A stretch of DNA of 64,000 nucleotides from Pseudomonas sp. A-RE-19 (GCF_019956555.1 NZ_JAHBDQ010000005.1:62001-126000), one strand, 5' to 3'; counted from the first letter of the stretch, positions 18,702-27,730 are shown. A program made the numbers and translations. The notes: generated by a model not told the origin, from the letters alone.

Positions 18702-18769
18702 CTTCGCGGGCAAGCCTCGCTCCTACAGGGAATGTAATGTCTTTGTAGGAGCGAGGCTTGCCCGCGAAG
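18702..18769. repeat. REPIN, GC-rich family
   Basis: Exact 26-bp inverted arms (18702-18727, 18744-18769) contain CGCGGGCAAGCCTCGCTCC, with a 16-bp loop. It lies between the TauE/SafE gene start and the end of the acyl-CoA-dehydrogenase-like gene. Confidence 0.92.
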
Positions 18770-18789
18770 GCGTCAGCCCCGACGACACA

Positions 18790-20028
18790 TCACTTGCGCT
18801 CAGGTCCATTACCGATCTGCCACACAAACGGCGGTTCAGTCCCGTTAATCGCCCAATCCCCGACAATCCGCGCCTTGTAAATCACCGGATTGTGCGATGA
18901 CACGGTCCGGGCATTGCGCCAATGGCGATCCAGCGATTTGCCTTCGCGAACATCCGAAGCGCCCAAGGCATTGAACAGCGCAGTGGTCGCCCGCTGGATC
19001 AACTCCGAAACCACCACCTGAGCCTTGGCCGATTCGATTTCCGCTGCCACATTCGCCGCGCGCTCCAGCGCTTCATCTCCCGAAAACCGCGCCAGATACG
19101 CCCTCTGTGCCGGTTGCGCAGCTTTCAACGCACTGGCTTCTGCGGCGTACACCCACGCGGTAATCTCACCCACCACTTGCTGCACTTGGGAATCTTCGCT
19201 GACCCGCTGCGCATTGCCGTGGCTATAGATGCGCTTGCGCTCGCGCACTTGATGCGCCACATCGCGCAACGCGGCGCGGCCAATCCCGGCTAGGGTCGCC
19301 AACAGCACCAATTGATAAAACGCCGTCTGGTACTTGAAGCGGGTGGCGAAGTCGATGATGTTCTCGGCGTCCACTTCAGCCTCGATAAACCGCGAAGTGC
19401 CGCTGCCCGTGGTGCGCTGACCGAAACCGTCCCAATCATCGCTCTGCACAATACCCGGTTGGCGTGTGCGGACGGCAGCGATCACATCGCCGCCGGTATC
19501 GCTGCGTTGGGCATAGACGTCGATCCAGTCAGAAAAAATGCTGCCGGTGCTGTAGAACTTCTCGCCATCGAGCCGCCATTGATCGCCGTGGGGCGAGACC
19601 TTGGTGATCACATCGCCAATCGCCACGCTGCCGATTTCGGTCCAGGCGCAACCGACGATGTCGCCTGCCACGAAGCGTTTGAACCAGACATCCCGGGCAG
19701 GCCCTGGCGCCGCGTTCAGACGATCCTCGGCAAAGGCGAAATGCCCGCGCAGGGCTTGGGGCACGTTGGAGTCGGCTTCGGCGAGCTCGATCAGCAGCTC
19801 GAACAACTGCGGCAGGGAGGCGCCGCCACCGCCGTATTCAACCGGCACCCGCACCGCGCCGAAGCCAGCGTCCTTGAGCCATTGAATGGGTTCATAAGGC
19901 AGACTGCGGCTTTGTTCGCGTTCGACGGCACCGGCGGCGATGCGCTGGAAGATCGGCCGAAAGCGCGCGGCCAGTGCTTCATAGTCGGTACCGGTGGACA
20001 GTGGGTTGATTACTTGATGTTCGGTCAT
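18790..20028 (-). CDS. Acyl-CoA-dehydrogenase-fold flavin oxidoreductase, sulfur acquisition type (SfnB/SfnC/DszC-like)
   Basis: The protein is about 412 residues from ATG 20028 (MTEHQVINPLSTGTDYEALA). The acyl-CoA dehydrogenase fold is seen in the N-terminal helical part (GFGAVRVPVEYGGGGA), the flavin region (CAWTEIGSVAIGDV, LDGEKFYSTGS) and the C-terminal helices. The catalytic Glu motif of true acyl-CoA dehydrogenases is absent; instead there is SLDRHWRNARTVSSHNP, as in the flavin-dependent desulfurisation monooxygenases (DszC/SfnC type). It is divergent from sfnG, and both have sigma-54-like promoters, so a role in scavenging sulfur from sulfones or thioethers is likely. The exact substrate is unknown. 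Confidence 0.85.
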   Translation of the reverse strand: MTEHQVINPLSTGTDYEALAARFRPIFQRIAAGAVEREQSRSLPYEPIQWLKDAGFGAVRVPVEYGGGGASLPQLFELLIELAEADSNVPQALRGHFAFAEDRLNAAPGPARDVWFKRFVAGDIVGCAWTEIGSVAIGDVITKVSPHGDQWRLDGEKFYSTGSIFSDWIDVYAQRSDTGGDVIAAVRTRQPGIVQSDDWDGFGQRTTGSGTSRFIEAEVDAENIIDFATRFKYQTAFYQLVLLATLAGIGRAALRDVAHQVRERKRIYSHGNAQRVSEDSQVQQVVGEITAWVYAAEASALKAAQPAQRAYLARFSGDEALERAANVAAEIESAKAQVVVSELIQRATTALFNALGASDVREGKSLDRHWRNARTVSSHNPVIYKARIVGDWAINGTEPPFVWQIGNGPERK

Positions 20029-20068
20029 GGGACAGCTCCTTGGAACGGCAGTGAGTACCATAGTCGAT

Positions 20069-20084
20069 TGCACGGTCCATGCCG
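20069..20084 (-). promoter_or_regulatory. Candidate sigma-54 promoter of the 18790 gene
   Basis: On the minus strand the bases read CGGCATGGACCGTGCA. The invariant GG and GC are 12 bp apart as in -24/-12 promoters, with the remainder close to TGGCACG-N4-TTGCA. The predicted transcript would begin about 30 nt before the ATG, the same geometry as for sfnG on the other side. It is a weaker match than the sfnG site. Confidence 0.45.
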
Positions 20085-20187
20085 AAATCCATAGGCCTGT
20101 CATTGCGGGTTGGTACGTGGGTTGCCCCCACTGCAACTGTTGCCGCACCAACAGTGCATCAGCAAATTGCCCCGGGCACAGCCACTC

Positions 20188-20279
20188 TGTGGCGAGGGGG
20201 CTTGCTCCCGTTGGGTAGCGTAGCGGCCCCAAAAAAGGGACTGCTGCGCAGTCCAACGGGGGCAAGCCCCCTCGTCACA
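20188..20279. repeat. Large imperfect REP hairpin in the sfnG divergent region
   Basis: Inverted 27-bp arms (20188-20214 and 20253-20279), built on GCGAGGGGGCTTGCTCCCG, match with two mismatches. A smaller GC-rich hairpin lies in the loop. The element occupies the middle of the 333-bp gap between the two divergent sulfur genes, apart from their promoters. Confidence 0.85.
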
Positions 20280-20306
20280 GTTCGCGCGCGCCTCAAGATT
20301 CAGCAC

Positions 20307-20322
20307 TGGCACGGTTGCTGCT
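20307..20322 (+). promoter_or_regulatory. Candidate sigma-54 promoter of sfnG
   Basis: TGGCACGGTTGCTGCT fits the -24/-12 consensus TGGCACG-N4-TTGCW with one mismatch (C for T at the first base of the -12 box), and the GG and GC are correctly spaced. It ends 40 bp before the sfnG start. Known biology agrees: sfnG of P. putida is activated by the sigma-54 enhancer-binding protein SfnR. No sfnR gene is in this window. Confidence 0.7.
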
Positions 20323-20361
20323 CTGGCCTCAGGACTACCCTGAAAACCCGAGGACATGCCA

Positions 20362-21456
20362 ATGAGTCAGCAAGCCGTCAAATTTGCCTACTGGGTGCCG
20401 AACGTCAGCGGCGGGCTGGTGGTCAGCAAGATCGAGCAGCGCACCCACTGGGGCATCGATTACAACCGCAAACTGGCGCAACTGGCCGAAGAGGCGGGGT
20501 TCGAATATGCCCTGACCCAGATTCGTTTCACCGCCGGTTATGGCGCCGAGTTCCAGCATGAATCGGTTGCCTTCAGCCATGCGTTGCTGGCCGCCACCAC
20601 CAAATTGAAAGTCATTGCGGCGATTCTGCCAGGGCCATGGCAACCGGCATTGGCGGCCAAGCAACTGGCGACCATTGATCAACTCACCAACGGCCGGGTG
20701 GCGGTCAACATTGTCAGTGGTTGGTTCAAAGGCGAGTTTCAGGCTATTGGCGAACACTGGCTGGAGCACGATGAGCGCTACCGCCGCTCCGAAGAGTTCA
20801 TCCGTGCGCTCAAGGGCATCTGGACGCAGGACAACTTCACCTTTCGCGGCGACTTCTACCGCTTCGACAACTACAGCCTCAAACCCAAGCCGCTGGGCCA
20901 GCCGGAAGTCTTTCAGGGCGGCAGTTCCCGCGCGGCACGGGACATGGCGGCGCGAGTCTCGGACTGGTACTTCACCAACGGCAACACCCCCGAAGGCATC
21001 AAGGCCCAGGTCGATGACATTCGCACGAAAGCGGCCGCGAACAATCATCCGGTGAAGGTCGGGGTGAATGCTTTCGTCATCGCTCGCGACACCGAAGAGG
21101 AGGCGCGGGCGGTGCTGGCGCAGATCATCGATCAGGCCGACCCGCAAGCTGTGAACGCCTTTGGCGATGCAGCGAAACAGGCGGGCAGGGCGTCGCCCGA
21201 GGGCGAGGGCAACTGGGCCAAATCGACCTTTGAAGATCTGGTGCAGTACAACGATGGCTTCAAGACCAATCTGATCGGCACACCGCAGCAGATTGCCGAG
21301 CGGATCGTCGCATTGAAGGCGGTGGGCGTGGATTTGGTGCTGGCGGGGTTTCTGCACTTCCAGGAAGAGGTGGAATACTTCGGTAAACGAGTGCTGCCGT
21401 TGGTGCGGGAGCTGGAGGCCAAAGCTCAGCTGAAGCAGACCGCTGCAGTAGCCTGA
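20362..21456 (+). CDS. sfnG: FMNH2-dependent dimethyl sulfone monooxygenase SfnG
   Basis: The 364-residue protein starts at ATG 20362 (GAGG 8 nt upstream; ATG 20356 is too close to it). It is an LLM-class, bacterial-luciferase-like flavin monooxygenase with the family opening KFAYWVPNVSGGLVVSKIEQ and the conserved WFKGEFQAIGEHWLEHDERY and FQGGSSRAARDMAAR segments. It oxidises dimethyl sulfone to methanesulfinate using FMNH2 from a separate reductase, which feeds sulfite release under sulfate limitation. The length equals the family norm. It is preceded by a sigma-54-type promoter. Confidence 0.93.
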   Translation: MSQQAVKFAYWVPNVSGGLVVSKIEQRTHWGIDYNRKLAQLAEEAGFEYALTQIRFTAGYGAEFQHESVAFSHALLAATTKLKVIAAILPGPWQPALAAKQLATIDQLTNGRVAVNIVSGWFKGEFQAIGEHWLEHDERYRRSEEFIRALKGIWTQDNFTFRGDFYRFDNYSLKPKPLGQPEVFQGGSSRAARDMAARVSDWYFTNGNTPEGIKAQVDDIRTKAAANNHPVKVGVNAFVIARDTEEEARAVLAQIIDQADPQAVNAFGDAAKQAGRASPEGEGNWAKSTFEDLVQYNDGFKTNLIGTPQQIAERIVALKAVGVDLVLAGFLHFQEEVEYFGKRVLPLVRELEAKAQLKQTAAVA

Positions 21457-21466
21457 TTGCACACGG

Positions 21467-21554
21467 CCCCTGTAGGAGCTGCCGAAGGCTGCGATCTTTT
21501 GATGTTGCCTTTTTAAGATCAAAAGATCGCAGCCTTCGGCAGCTCCTACAGGGG
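21467..21554. repeat. REP pair, CTGCCGAAGGCTGCGATC family
   Basis: Long inverted arms (about 37 bp each, 21467-21503 and 21518-21554) carry GAGCTGCCGAAGGCTGCGAT with a short loop. It lies in the convergent gap between sfnG and the DUF1348 gene, where it may stop transcription from both sides. Confidence 0.92.
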
Positions 21555-21561
21555 ATTGAGG

Positions 21562-22038
21562 TTACAGACCCAAGTCGGACAAGCCCGGGTGATCATCCGG
21601 CCGACGACCCAGCGGCCAGTGGAACTTGCGGTCGCTTTCCTTGATCGGCATGTCGTTGATGCAAGCGTAACGATTGAACATCAAGCCGTTTTCATCGAAC
21701 TCCCAGTTCTCGTTACCGTAGGAGCGGAACCAGTTGCCCGAGTCGTCGTGCCATTCGTAGGCGTAACGCACGGCGATACGGTTGTCGCCATAGGCCCAGA
21801 GTTCCTTGATCAGCCGGTAATCCAGTTCCTTGGCCCATTTGCGGGTCAGGAAAGCTTTGGCTTCTTCGCGGTTGTGGGCGAACTCGGCGCGGTTACGCCA
21901 TTGGGTGTTCAGGGTATAGGCCAGGGACACCCGTTCCGGGTCACGGGAGTTCCAGCCGTCTTCGGCCAGGCGAACTTTTTCGATGGCCGATTCACGGGTA
22001 AACGGCGGTAATGGCGGACGAACTTCGGCAGTAGACAT
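21562..22038 (-). CDS. DUF1348 / NTF2-like (SnoaL fold) protein
   Basis: The 158-residue protein starts at ATG 22038 with GGGAG 7 nt upstream. The sequence ([58 protein letters not shown]) matches the DUF1348 branch of the NTF2-like alpha+beta cone fold. The enzymatic activity, if any, is not established. It lies 56 bp downstream of a TetR-family gene in the same direction and is probably controlled by it. Confidence 0.88.
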   Translation of the reverse strand: MSTAEVRPPLPPFTRESAIEKVRLAEDGWNSRDPERVSLAYTLNTQWRNRAEFAHNREEAKAFLTRKWAKELDYRLIKELWAYGDNRIAVRYAYEWHDDSGNWFRSYGNENWEFDENGLMFNRYACINDMPIKESDRKFHWPLGRRPDDHPGLSDLGL

Positions 22039-22094
22039 ATCAAGTCTCCCTATCAAATTAACGTTCTGGCAAGTTGTCGGGCTTGTTAAAAGTG

Positions 22095-22658
22095 TTACAG
22101 GTCCAATAACTTTCGCGCCATGCATTGCGCATTATCGGCGGCACTGTGATCACCCATCACAAGCGCTACGGTAATGGCACCGTCGATCAGGATCAGCAGC
22201 TGTTTGGCCAGCGTCTCCGGGTCTTTTGCGCCATATTCGGTACAGAGCTCGCGCACGTAGTCGAGCAGCTTCTGTTTGTGGTCTTTGGCGACCAGGCGAA
22301 CCGGGTCTTGCGGGTCGCCGGTTTCGCCGCTGGTGTTAATGAATGCGCAGCCGCGAAAGCCTTCGGAGGCGAACCAGGCCTTGAGCACGGTAAACAGGTT
22401 GAGCAGCCTGTCGGCCGGGGTTTGGGCCTTGCCGACTTCCGTTCGGTACCAATGCATCCAGCGCACATCGCGGCGTTGCAAGGCCGCGACGGTGAGCTCC
22501 TCCTTGTTGGCGAAGTAGCGGTAAATACTTTTTCTGGAGACGCCGGCGGTTTTCACCAGGAGATCCATGCCGGTGGCGGCGATGCCACTTTTGTAGATCA
22601 ACTTTTCGGTGACATCCAGAATGATGTCGCGTGTGTCGTTGCTAGTGATTTCGTTCAT
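22095..22658 (-). CDS. TetR-family transcriptional regulator
   Basis: The 187-residue protein starts at ATG 22658. The helix-turn-helix is at about residues 10-55 ([29 protein letters not shown], quoted in parts: [17 protein letters not shown]), with a C-terminal ligand-binding helical domain. There is no ribosome site before the start; a promoter ends about 8 bp upstream of it, so the transcript may be leaderless. A palindrome within that promoter suggests autoregulation. The DUF1348 gene follows 56 bp downstream and is the likely target. Confidence 0.92.
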   Translation of the reverse strand: MNEITSNDTRDIILDVTEKLIYKSGIAATGMDLLVKTAGVSRKSIYRYFANKEELTVAALQRRDVRWMHWYRTEVGKAQTPADRLLNLFTVLKAWFASEGFRGCAFINTSGETGDPQDPVRLVAKDHKQKLLDYVRELCTEYGAKDPETLAKQLLILIDGAITVALVMGDHSAADNAQCMARKLLDL

Positions 22659-22665
22659 GTGGCCA

Positions 22666-22694
22666 ACAGTAGAATGATCGTTCTCCTTGGTCAA
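22666..22694 (-). promoter_or_regulatory. tetR promoter with operator palindrome in the spacer
   Basis: On the minus strand, -35 TTGACC (22694-22689) is followed after exactly 17 bp by -10-like TACTGT (22671-22666). The spacer holds the near-perfect palindrome AGAACGATCATTCT (22671-22684, 12 of 14 symmetrical), a typical TetR-family operator form. Transcription would begin close to 22659, at the ATG. Confidence 0.6.
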
Positions 22695-22725
22695 GAAGTT
22701 ATTTGTGTTGACCGTGAAATTGCCA

Positions 22726-22788
22726 TCGTGAGCAGGCTCGCTCCCACATTTGAAATGCATTCCCCTGTGGGAGCGAGCCTGCTCGCGA
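22726..22788. repeat. REPIN, GC-rich family
   Basis: Inverted 23-bp arms (22726-22748, 22766-22788) contain GAGCAGGCTCGCTCCCACA, with one mismatch. It lies in the divergent gap between tetR and pssA. Confidence 0.9.
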
Positions 22789-22875
22789 TAGGATCTTTAC
22801 AGACACTAACAAGACCCAAACCCATCCATGGTGTAAGCTCTCGGGTTCTTCGGATTCGACCCTTTTGCGAGCCCT

Positions 22876-24219
22876 ATGCCGTCGCTTTTCAAACGCTCTC
22901 TGCTGCCTAAACTGCGCAGTTTTCCGCTGACCGCCGATGCCGTCACCATCCTCTCTGGCGCCGCCGAGTTTCGTCGTTGCCTGCTGGAACAAATCGCTCA
23001 GGCCACCCAGCGCATCTATATCGTCGCGTTGTACCTGCAAGAGGACGAAGCCGGGCAGGAAATCCTCGATGCCCTGCACGCCGCCAAACGGGCGCGCCCG
23101 GAACTGGACGTGGTGGTGGTCGTGGACTGGCTGCGCGCCCAGCGCGGTTTGATCGGTGCCGGCAAACAGCCGGGCAACGCCGCCTGGTATCAGGAAGCGA
23201 CCCGCACCCACGAAAGCGTTGTGCCGGTGTACGGCGTGCCGGTGCAAACCCGCGAGCTGTTCGGCGTGCTGCATTTGAAAGGCTTCGTGATCGACGATTG
23301 TGTGCTCTACAGCGGCGCGAGCCTGAACAACGTTTACCTGCACAGATTCGACAAGTACCGCTTCGACCGTTATCACCTGCTGCAGAACCACGCGCTGGCC
23401 GACTCGATGCAGCACCTGATTCAGCATGGCCTGATCGCCTCCAAAGCGGTGCATCGCCTCGACCTGCCGAACCTGCCGACCACCCGCAGCTTGCGCAGCG
23501 ACATCGGCGACCTGCGCAGCCGTCTCAAGCACGCGGCGTACGACACCACCGCAGGCAGCACAGTGAAGGACGGTTTATCCGTCAGCCCCTTGCTCGGTGT
23601 GGGCAAGAACAACCCGTTGAGTCGGGTAATCTGCGAGCTGATCGCCAGCGCCCGGCATCAGCTGACCATCTGCACGCCGTACTTCAACCTGCCGCTGGCA
23701 GTGACCCGGGAAATCAACCGGGCGCTGGCGCGGGGCGTGAAAATCGACATCATCGTCGGCGACAAGACAGCCAACGATTTCTACATTCCGCCCAGCGAGC
23801 CGTTCAAGGTGATTGCGGCGCTGCCATACCTTTACGAGATCAGCCTGCGACGCTTCGCCAAGCGCCATCAGCGCAGCATCGACAGCGGCAAGTTGAACCT
23901 GCATTTGTGGAAGGATGGCGACAACACCTATCACCTCAAGGGCATGTGGATCGACCAGCGCTATACCTTGCTGACCGGCAACAACCTCAACCCGCGTGCG
24001 TTCCGTCTCGATCTGGAAAATGCGTTGCTGATCGATGATCCGAAAGGTGAGTTGCTGGAGCCTCGCGGCAATGAGCTGACGGAGATTTTCCGGCACACCC
24101 GCCGCATTGAGCGTTATCAGGAACTGGAAACGCTGCCGGATTACCCGGCGGGGGTGGCCAAGTTTCTCAAGCGTGTGAGTCGGGTACGGATCGAGCGGTT
24201 GTTGTATCGGATTTTGTAA
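22876..24219 (+). CDS. pssA: CDP-diacylglycerol--serine O-phosphatidyltransferase, phospholipase D type
   Basis: The 447-residue protein is close in length to E. coli PssA (451). Two HKD-type motifs are present: HLKGFVIDD near residue 135 and HLKGMWIDQ near 355, each followed by the N-containing strand (GASLNNVYLH, TGNNLNPRAF). The enzyme makes phosphatidylserine from CDP-diacylglycerol and L-serine, the first step to phosphatidylethanolamine, and acts at the membrane surface. Pseudomonads commonly also carry a membrane-embedded type II synthase elsewhere, so this may be a second enzyme. The gene is flanked by REPINs and appears monocistronic. Confidence 0.88.
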   Translation: MPSLFKRSLLPKLRSFPLTADAVTILSGAAEFRRCLLEQIAQATQRIYIVALYLQEDEAGQEILDALHAAKRARPELDVVVVVDWLRAQRGLIGAGKQPGNAAWYQEATRTHESVVPVYGVPVQTRELFGVLHLKGFVIDDCVLYSGASLNNVYLHRFDKYRFDRYHLLQNHALADSMQHLIQHGLIASKAVHRLDLPNLPTTRSLRSDIGDLRSRLKHAAYDTTAGSTVKDGLSVSPLLGVGKNNPLSRVICELIASARHQLTICTPYFNLPLAVTREINRALARGVKIDIIVGDKTANDFYIPPSEPFKVIAALPYLYEISLRRFAKRHQRSIDSGKLNLHLWKDGDNTYHLKGMWIDQRYTLLTGNNLNPRAFRLDLENALLIDDPKGELLEPRGNELTEIFRHTRRIERYQELETLPDYPAGVAKFLKRVSRVRIERLLYRIL

Positions 24220-24260
24220 GGGGTAACACGGCGGGGCGGGTGTGGTGCCTGCCCAAATGC

Positions 24261-24337
24261 CATCGCGAGCAGGCTCGCTCCCACATTGGAATTGTGATCG
24301 ACACAAATCCCCTGTGGGAGCGAGCCTGCTCGCGATG
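24261..24337. repeat. REPIN, GC-rich family
   Basis: Exact 25-bp inverted arms (24261-24285, 24313-24337) contain CGCGAGCAGGCTCGCTCCCAC. It lies in the convergent gap between pssA and the efe operon end. Confidence 0.93.
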
Positions 24338-24361
24338 GGTATAGCGCAGACGCCACAAAAC

Positions 24362-25186
24362 TCAATTCAACCCCAACTTCCCCCGCAACATCGACAAATC
24401 CTCAGCCAACGTATTCACCGGCCCCACCAGCCTCTTGCGGTCACTGTCCTTCACCTTGTCATACGTCTCAAAACCACCGTCCGTGGTTTTGTACTTGGCC
24501 AGCGTCTTGTTCACCGTGGCGAAGTTCTTGTCGACCTTGGCCATGAACACAGCATCCTGTTTCTCGATCTGCGGACGGAACAGGTCGACGATTTTCTTCG
24601 CGCCGTCGATGTTGCCCTGGAAGTCATAAAGGTCGGTGTGGCTGTAGCGATCTTCCTCCCCGGAGATCTTGGTGGCGGCCACTTCTTCAAGCAACGCGGC
24701 GGCACCGCCGACGACTTTTTCCGGTGGGAAGGTCAGGCCGGCGACCCGGGTTTGCAGGTCTTTCACGTCTTTGTTCAAGCCGTCGGCCAACTCGTCCAGG
24801 CCCTTGGTGCTGTTCTCCGAGAACAGTGAATATTCGAGGCGGTGGAAACCGGTGAAATCTTCGGCCTTCACACCTTTTTCGTGGTCGTCGACCCGAGAGT
24901 CGATGGACGCATCGAGGTCACTGAACAGCTCGGCAATCGGTTCGATGGATTCGTAGTAAACCCGGGTCGGCGCGTAGAGTTTTTTTGCGCTGGCCAGGTC
25001 GCCTTTTTTCACCGCATCGGTGAACTGCCGGGTGTGGCTGGCCAGTTCATCCAGTTGCTCGGTGACGTAAATCTTGTAGTCCGAGATCGGCCCCACCAAC
25101 TCCAGCGGCGCCGTCGCCGCAAACGCCGAAAGCGGGATATTGAGCAAACCAAGGGTCAGCAGTAACGCGAGGGGCGATTTTTTCAT
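24362..25186 (-). CDS. Second EfeO-type periplasmic protein (imelysin/M75 domain only)
   Basis: The 274-residue protein has a cleavable signal peptide (MKKSPLALLLTLGLLNIPLSAFAA-T). An M75/imelysin domain covers the rest and carries the HxxE motif GFHRLEY at about residue 115 and the conserved GEEDRYSHTDLYDFQGN. It lacks the N-terminal cupredoxin domain found in the EfeO encoded three genes upstream, so it resembles the short EfeM form. It is the last gene of efeU-efeO-efeB-this gene, 27 bp after efeB. A periplasmic iron-binding partner for EfeU or EfeB is inferred. Confidence 0.88.
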   Translation of the reverse strand: MKKSPLALLLTLGLLNIPLSAFAATAPLELVGPISDYKIYVTEQLDELASHTRQFTDAVKKGDLASAKKLYAPTRVYYESIEPIAELFSDLDASIDSRVDDHEKGVKAEDFTGFHRLEYSLFSENSTKGLDELADGLNKDVKDLQTRVAGLTFPPEKVVGGAAALLEEVAATKISGEEDRYSHTDLYDFQGNIDGAKKIVDLFRPQIEKQDAVFMAKVDKNFATVNKTLAKYKTTDGGFETYDKVKDSDRKRLVGPVNTLAEDLSMLRGKLGLN

Positions 25187-25213
25187 GGGACGGTTCCGTG
25201 AGGTTATCGAGGG

Positions 25214-26512
25214 TCAGACTGAGGCTTTGGGGTGTGTGGCGTTGAGCAGCGAGCGACCGATGAAATCCTGGTCGCCGGTGACGCCCGGCAAGGTGAAGAA
25301 GTACCCGCCGCCGACTGGCTTGAGGTATTCCTCCAACGGCTCGCCATTGAGTCGGGTCTGCACGGTGATGAAGCCTTTTTGCAGGTCCGCCTGGTAACAG
25401 ATGAACAGCAAACCCATGTCCAGCTGCCCGTTCTTGTTCACGCCGTTGGAGTAGTTGAACGGCCGGCGCAGGATCAGGTTGGCCTGGGTCGCGGCGGTGC
25501 GCGGGTTGGCCAGGCGGATGTGGGCGTCGAGTCTGGTCAGCTTGCCTTGCGGGTCCTTGGCATAGTCCGGGACTTGAGATTCATGCTCGCCCCCCATGGG
25601 CGCGCCGGTGCTCTTGACCCGGCCGAGGATGCTTTCCTGTTCTTGCAGCGGCGTGCGGTCCCAGCGTTCGACGAAGTTGCGGATGATCCGCACGGCTTGA
25701 TAGCTGCCGTTGACCGTCCAGGCCGGTTCGTCGCTGCCGGGCTGCACCCAGACGATGCTGTCCATGGCCTTGGCATCGTTGGAATCGGGGTTGGCCGAGC
25801 CGTCGCGAAAACCCAGAAAGTTGCGCGCGCTTTGCGCCGGTACACCGGGTTTCGCCGGGGCTTGCGGCGGCACGCTGCCTTCCTGTTTCCAGCGCACCAG
25901 CAACAGGTCCGGCAGGTTTTTCACGATGTCGCGCAGGGCATGGATATTGGTGTCGGCGGTGTTGGAGCAGAACTGCAAGCTCAGGTCGCCGTGGCAGCAA
26001 TCGGCTTGCAGCGCATCGTTGGGAAAACCGACCATGCGCATCAGCCGCTTCGGCTTGGCGTCGGCCAGACCGAAGCGTTCGTCGAACAGCGACTCGCCTA
26101 CCGACACGGTGATGGTCAGGTTGTCCGGCGTCACCACCGGGCCAAGAATTCCCGAGTCCAGCGGCGGCAGTTTCGGATCGACCTGCGCCACCGGGCCGCC
26201 CTGCATCAGGAACGCGATGCGTGCGTTGAGCGTGCGAAACAGCCGCTCCAGATCTTCACGGTCGCTGGCCAGCACGTCGAACGACACCAGCATGCCCGAC
26301 GCCGGGCGTGGGGTGACGATGCCGGTCTGGTGCTTGCCGTGGAACGCGTGGCGGTCCTCGGTCTTGTCGCTGCTCGGTGCTTCGGTGACTTGCGCGGGGC
26401 TCGCGGCCATGGCCGGGCAGCTCAAGGCAGAACCGGCTAATGCCACACCGGCGGCGCCCATGCCCATCAATATGCGACGGCGCTGCGCTGAAAACTGTTC
26501 TGAGTCGTTCAT
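25214..26512 (-). CDS. efeB: Deferrochelatase/peroxidase EfeB (DyP family)
   Basis: The 432-residue protein has a twin-arginine signal ([17 protein letters not shown], residues about 11-27) that sends it folded to the periplasm. The dye-decolourising peroxidase signature [10 protein letters not shown] is present with its catalytic Asp, along with the haem ligand His ([10 protein letters not shown]) and distal Arg ([12 protein letters not shown]). In E. coli EfeB supports iron uptake, either by extracting iron from haem or by oxidising Fe(II). The gene is 18 bp after efeO. Confidence 0.94.
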   Translation of the reverse strand: MNDSEQFSAQRRRILMGMGAAGVALAGSALSCPAMAASPAQVTEAPSSDKTEDRHAFHGKHQTGIVTPRPASGMLVSFDVLASDREDLERLFRTLNARIAFLMQGGPVAQVDPKLPPLDSGILGPVVTPDNLTITVSVGESLFDERFGLADAKPKRLMRMVGFPNDALQADCCHGDLSLQFCSNTADTNIHALRDIVKNLPDLLLVRWKQEGSVPPQAPAKPGVPAQSARNFLGFRDGSANPDSNDAKAMDSIVWVQPGSDEPAWTVNGSYQAVRIIRNFVERWDRTPLQEQESILGRVKSTGAPMGGEHESQVPDYAKDPQGKLTRLDAHIRLANPRTAATQANLILRRPFNYSNGVNKNGQLDMGLLFICYQADLQKGFITVQTRLNGEPLEEYLKPVGGGYFFTLPGVTGDQDFIGRSLLNATHPKASV

Positions 26513-26530
26513 GTGAAAGTGGTCTTCTGC

Positions 26531-27730
26531 TTACAGGCCGGAAAGGCCAAGGGCGGGATCGATTCCATCGAGTGCGTCGGCCAGAGTCTTGGCCTTGTCG
26601 GTGATGTGCTTGCGTTGCTCGGGGCTGACGGTGTCGTAGCTGGCGTAGCCATCCTTGACCTTGAAGCCATTGAGTTCGGCATCGAAAGCCGTGATCGCGC
26701 TGTCGATTGTCGGCAGCAGTTCGGCGGCGGATTTGCTCAATAACGGCCGCAACAGGTCGACGACTTTGCGGGTCGCGTCGAGGTTGGCGGCAAAGCCGTT
26801 CAGATCGGTGTGGCTGTAGCGTTCCTCTTCACCGCTGCCGGCGCGTACATCGGCGAGGCTGTTGAGGTTGCGCACCAGAACGCTCACCAGTTGCTCCGGT
26901 GGCAGCGACTGGGCCAGCAGTTGCTGTTTGAGGGCGGTGACATCGCTGATCAAGCGCTGGGCGACAGGCGTCAAACCATCGAGGTTACGTTGCTGGAACA
27001 GCGCGTATTCAAGACGGTGGAAGCCAACGAAACCCGGATCCTGCTCGCGCTTGTCGAAGTAATCGGCGCGGGCATTGATTGCGTTGTCCAGTTCCGCCAG
27101 GCGCTGGGCCGCGGGCGCCAACCGTTGATAGGCCGCGCGCGCCGGCACATACAAGGCTTGTGCCTGGCTCAGGTCGCCGGCTTCGATCGCTTGCCCGAGG
27201 GCGGTGACGGCTTTGATCAGCGTGTTGCTTTGGCTGTTCAGGTAGACACGGAACTCCGACAGCGGACCAATGAACGCCACCATCGATGGACGCGCTTTGG
27301 CAGCCGCATTGGAAGCGGCAGTCGGAGTGACATGCAAGGTGCCGCGCGGATTGCTCAGCAGGCCACAGGTGATTGCATAGTCACCGGGCAGCAGGTTGGC
27401 GTTGATCACCTGGCTCAGGCCGGGCGCGATGTTCTCCCGTTCTTCGAGCACCAGAACTCCGTCGAGGATTTCCCATTCGACAGCACGGTCCGAGCGGTTG
27501 ACGATGCGGAAACTGGCGCGACCGGCCGGGACGGTCAGTGCATTCGGCTCGCAACTGTGCGGGTGGATGGTCACGACCACTTCGTCATGGTTGGTCTGGC
27601 GCTTGGCCGACGCCATGTTCGAGGCGTAGTAGAACAGGCCGCCGGCGGCGATCATTACGATCACCGAACCGGCCACCGCCCAGCGCAAGGCGCGGGGAGG
27701 GGAAGCCACTGGAGGAACAGGCGTTGACAT
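26531..27730 (-). CDS. efeO: Iron uptake protein EfeO (cupredoxin plus M75 domains)
   Basis: The 399-residue protein starts at ATG 27730, 8 bp after efeU; an extension to 27955 would run back over efeU. An N-terminal membrane anchor (about 14-38) is followed by a cupredoxin-like domain at about 48-135 (VTIHPHSCEPNALTVPAGR, GDYAITCGLLSNPRG). Then comes an imelysin/M75 domain to the end with the HxxE motif GFHRLEYALF. The cupredoxin part could bind copper and oxidise Fe(II); the M75 domain binds Fe(III) and hands it to EfeU. Confidence 0.93.
   Translation of the reverse strand: MSTPVPPVASPPRALRWAVAGSVIVMIAAGGLFYYASNMASAKRQTNHDEVVVTIHPHSCEPNALTVPAGRASFRIVNRSDRAVEWEILDGVLVLEERENIAPGLSQVINANLLPGDYAITCGLLSNPRGTLHVTPTAASNAAAKARPSMVAFIGPLSEFRVYLNSQSNTLIKAVTALGQAIEAGDLSQAQALYVPARAAYQRLAPAAQRLAELDNAINARADYFDKREQDPGFVGFHRLEYALFQQRNLDGLTPVAQRLISDVTALKQQLLAQSLPPEQLVSVLVRNLNSLADVRAGSGEEERYSHTDLNGFAANLDATRKVVDLLRPLLSKSAAELLPTIDSAITAFDAELNGFKVKDGYASYDTVSPEQRKHITDKAKTLADALDGIDPALGLSGL

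Noticed and set aside
20029..20265. N-terminal extension of the acyl-CoA-dehydrogenase-like protein to 20265
   Set aside because: It crosses the candidate sigma-54 promoter and the REP hairpin; the start at 20028 fits the family.
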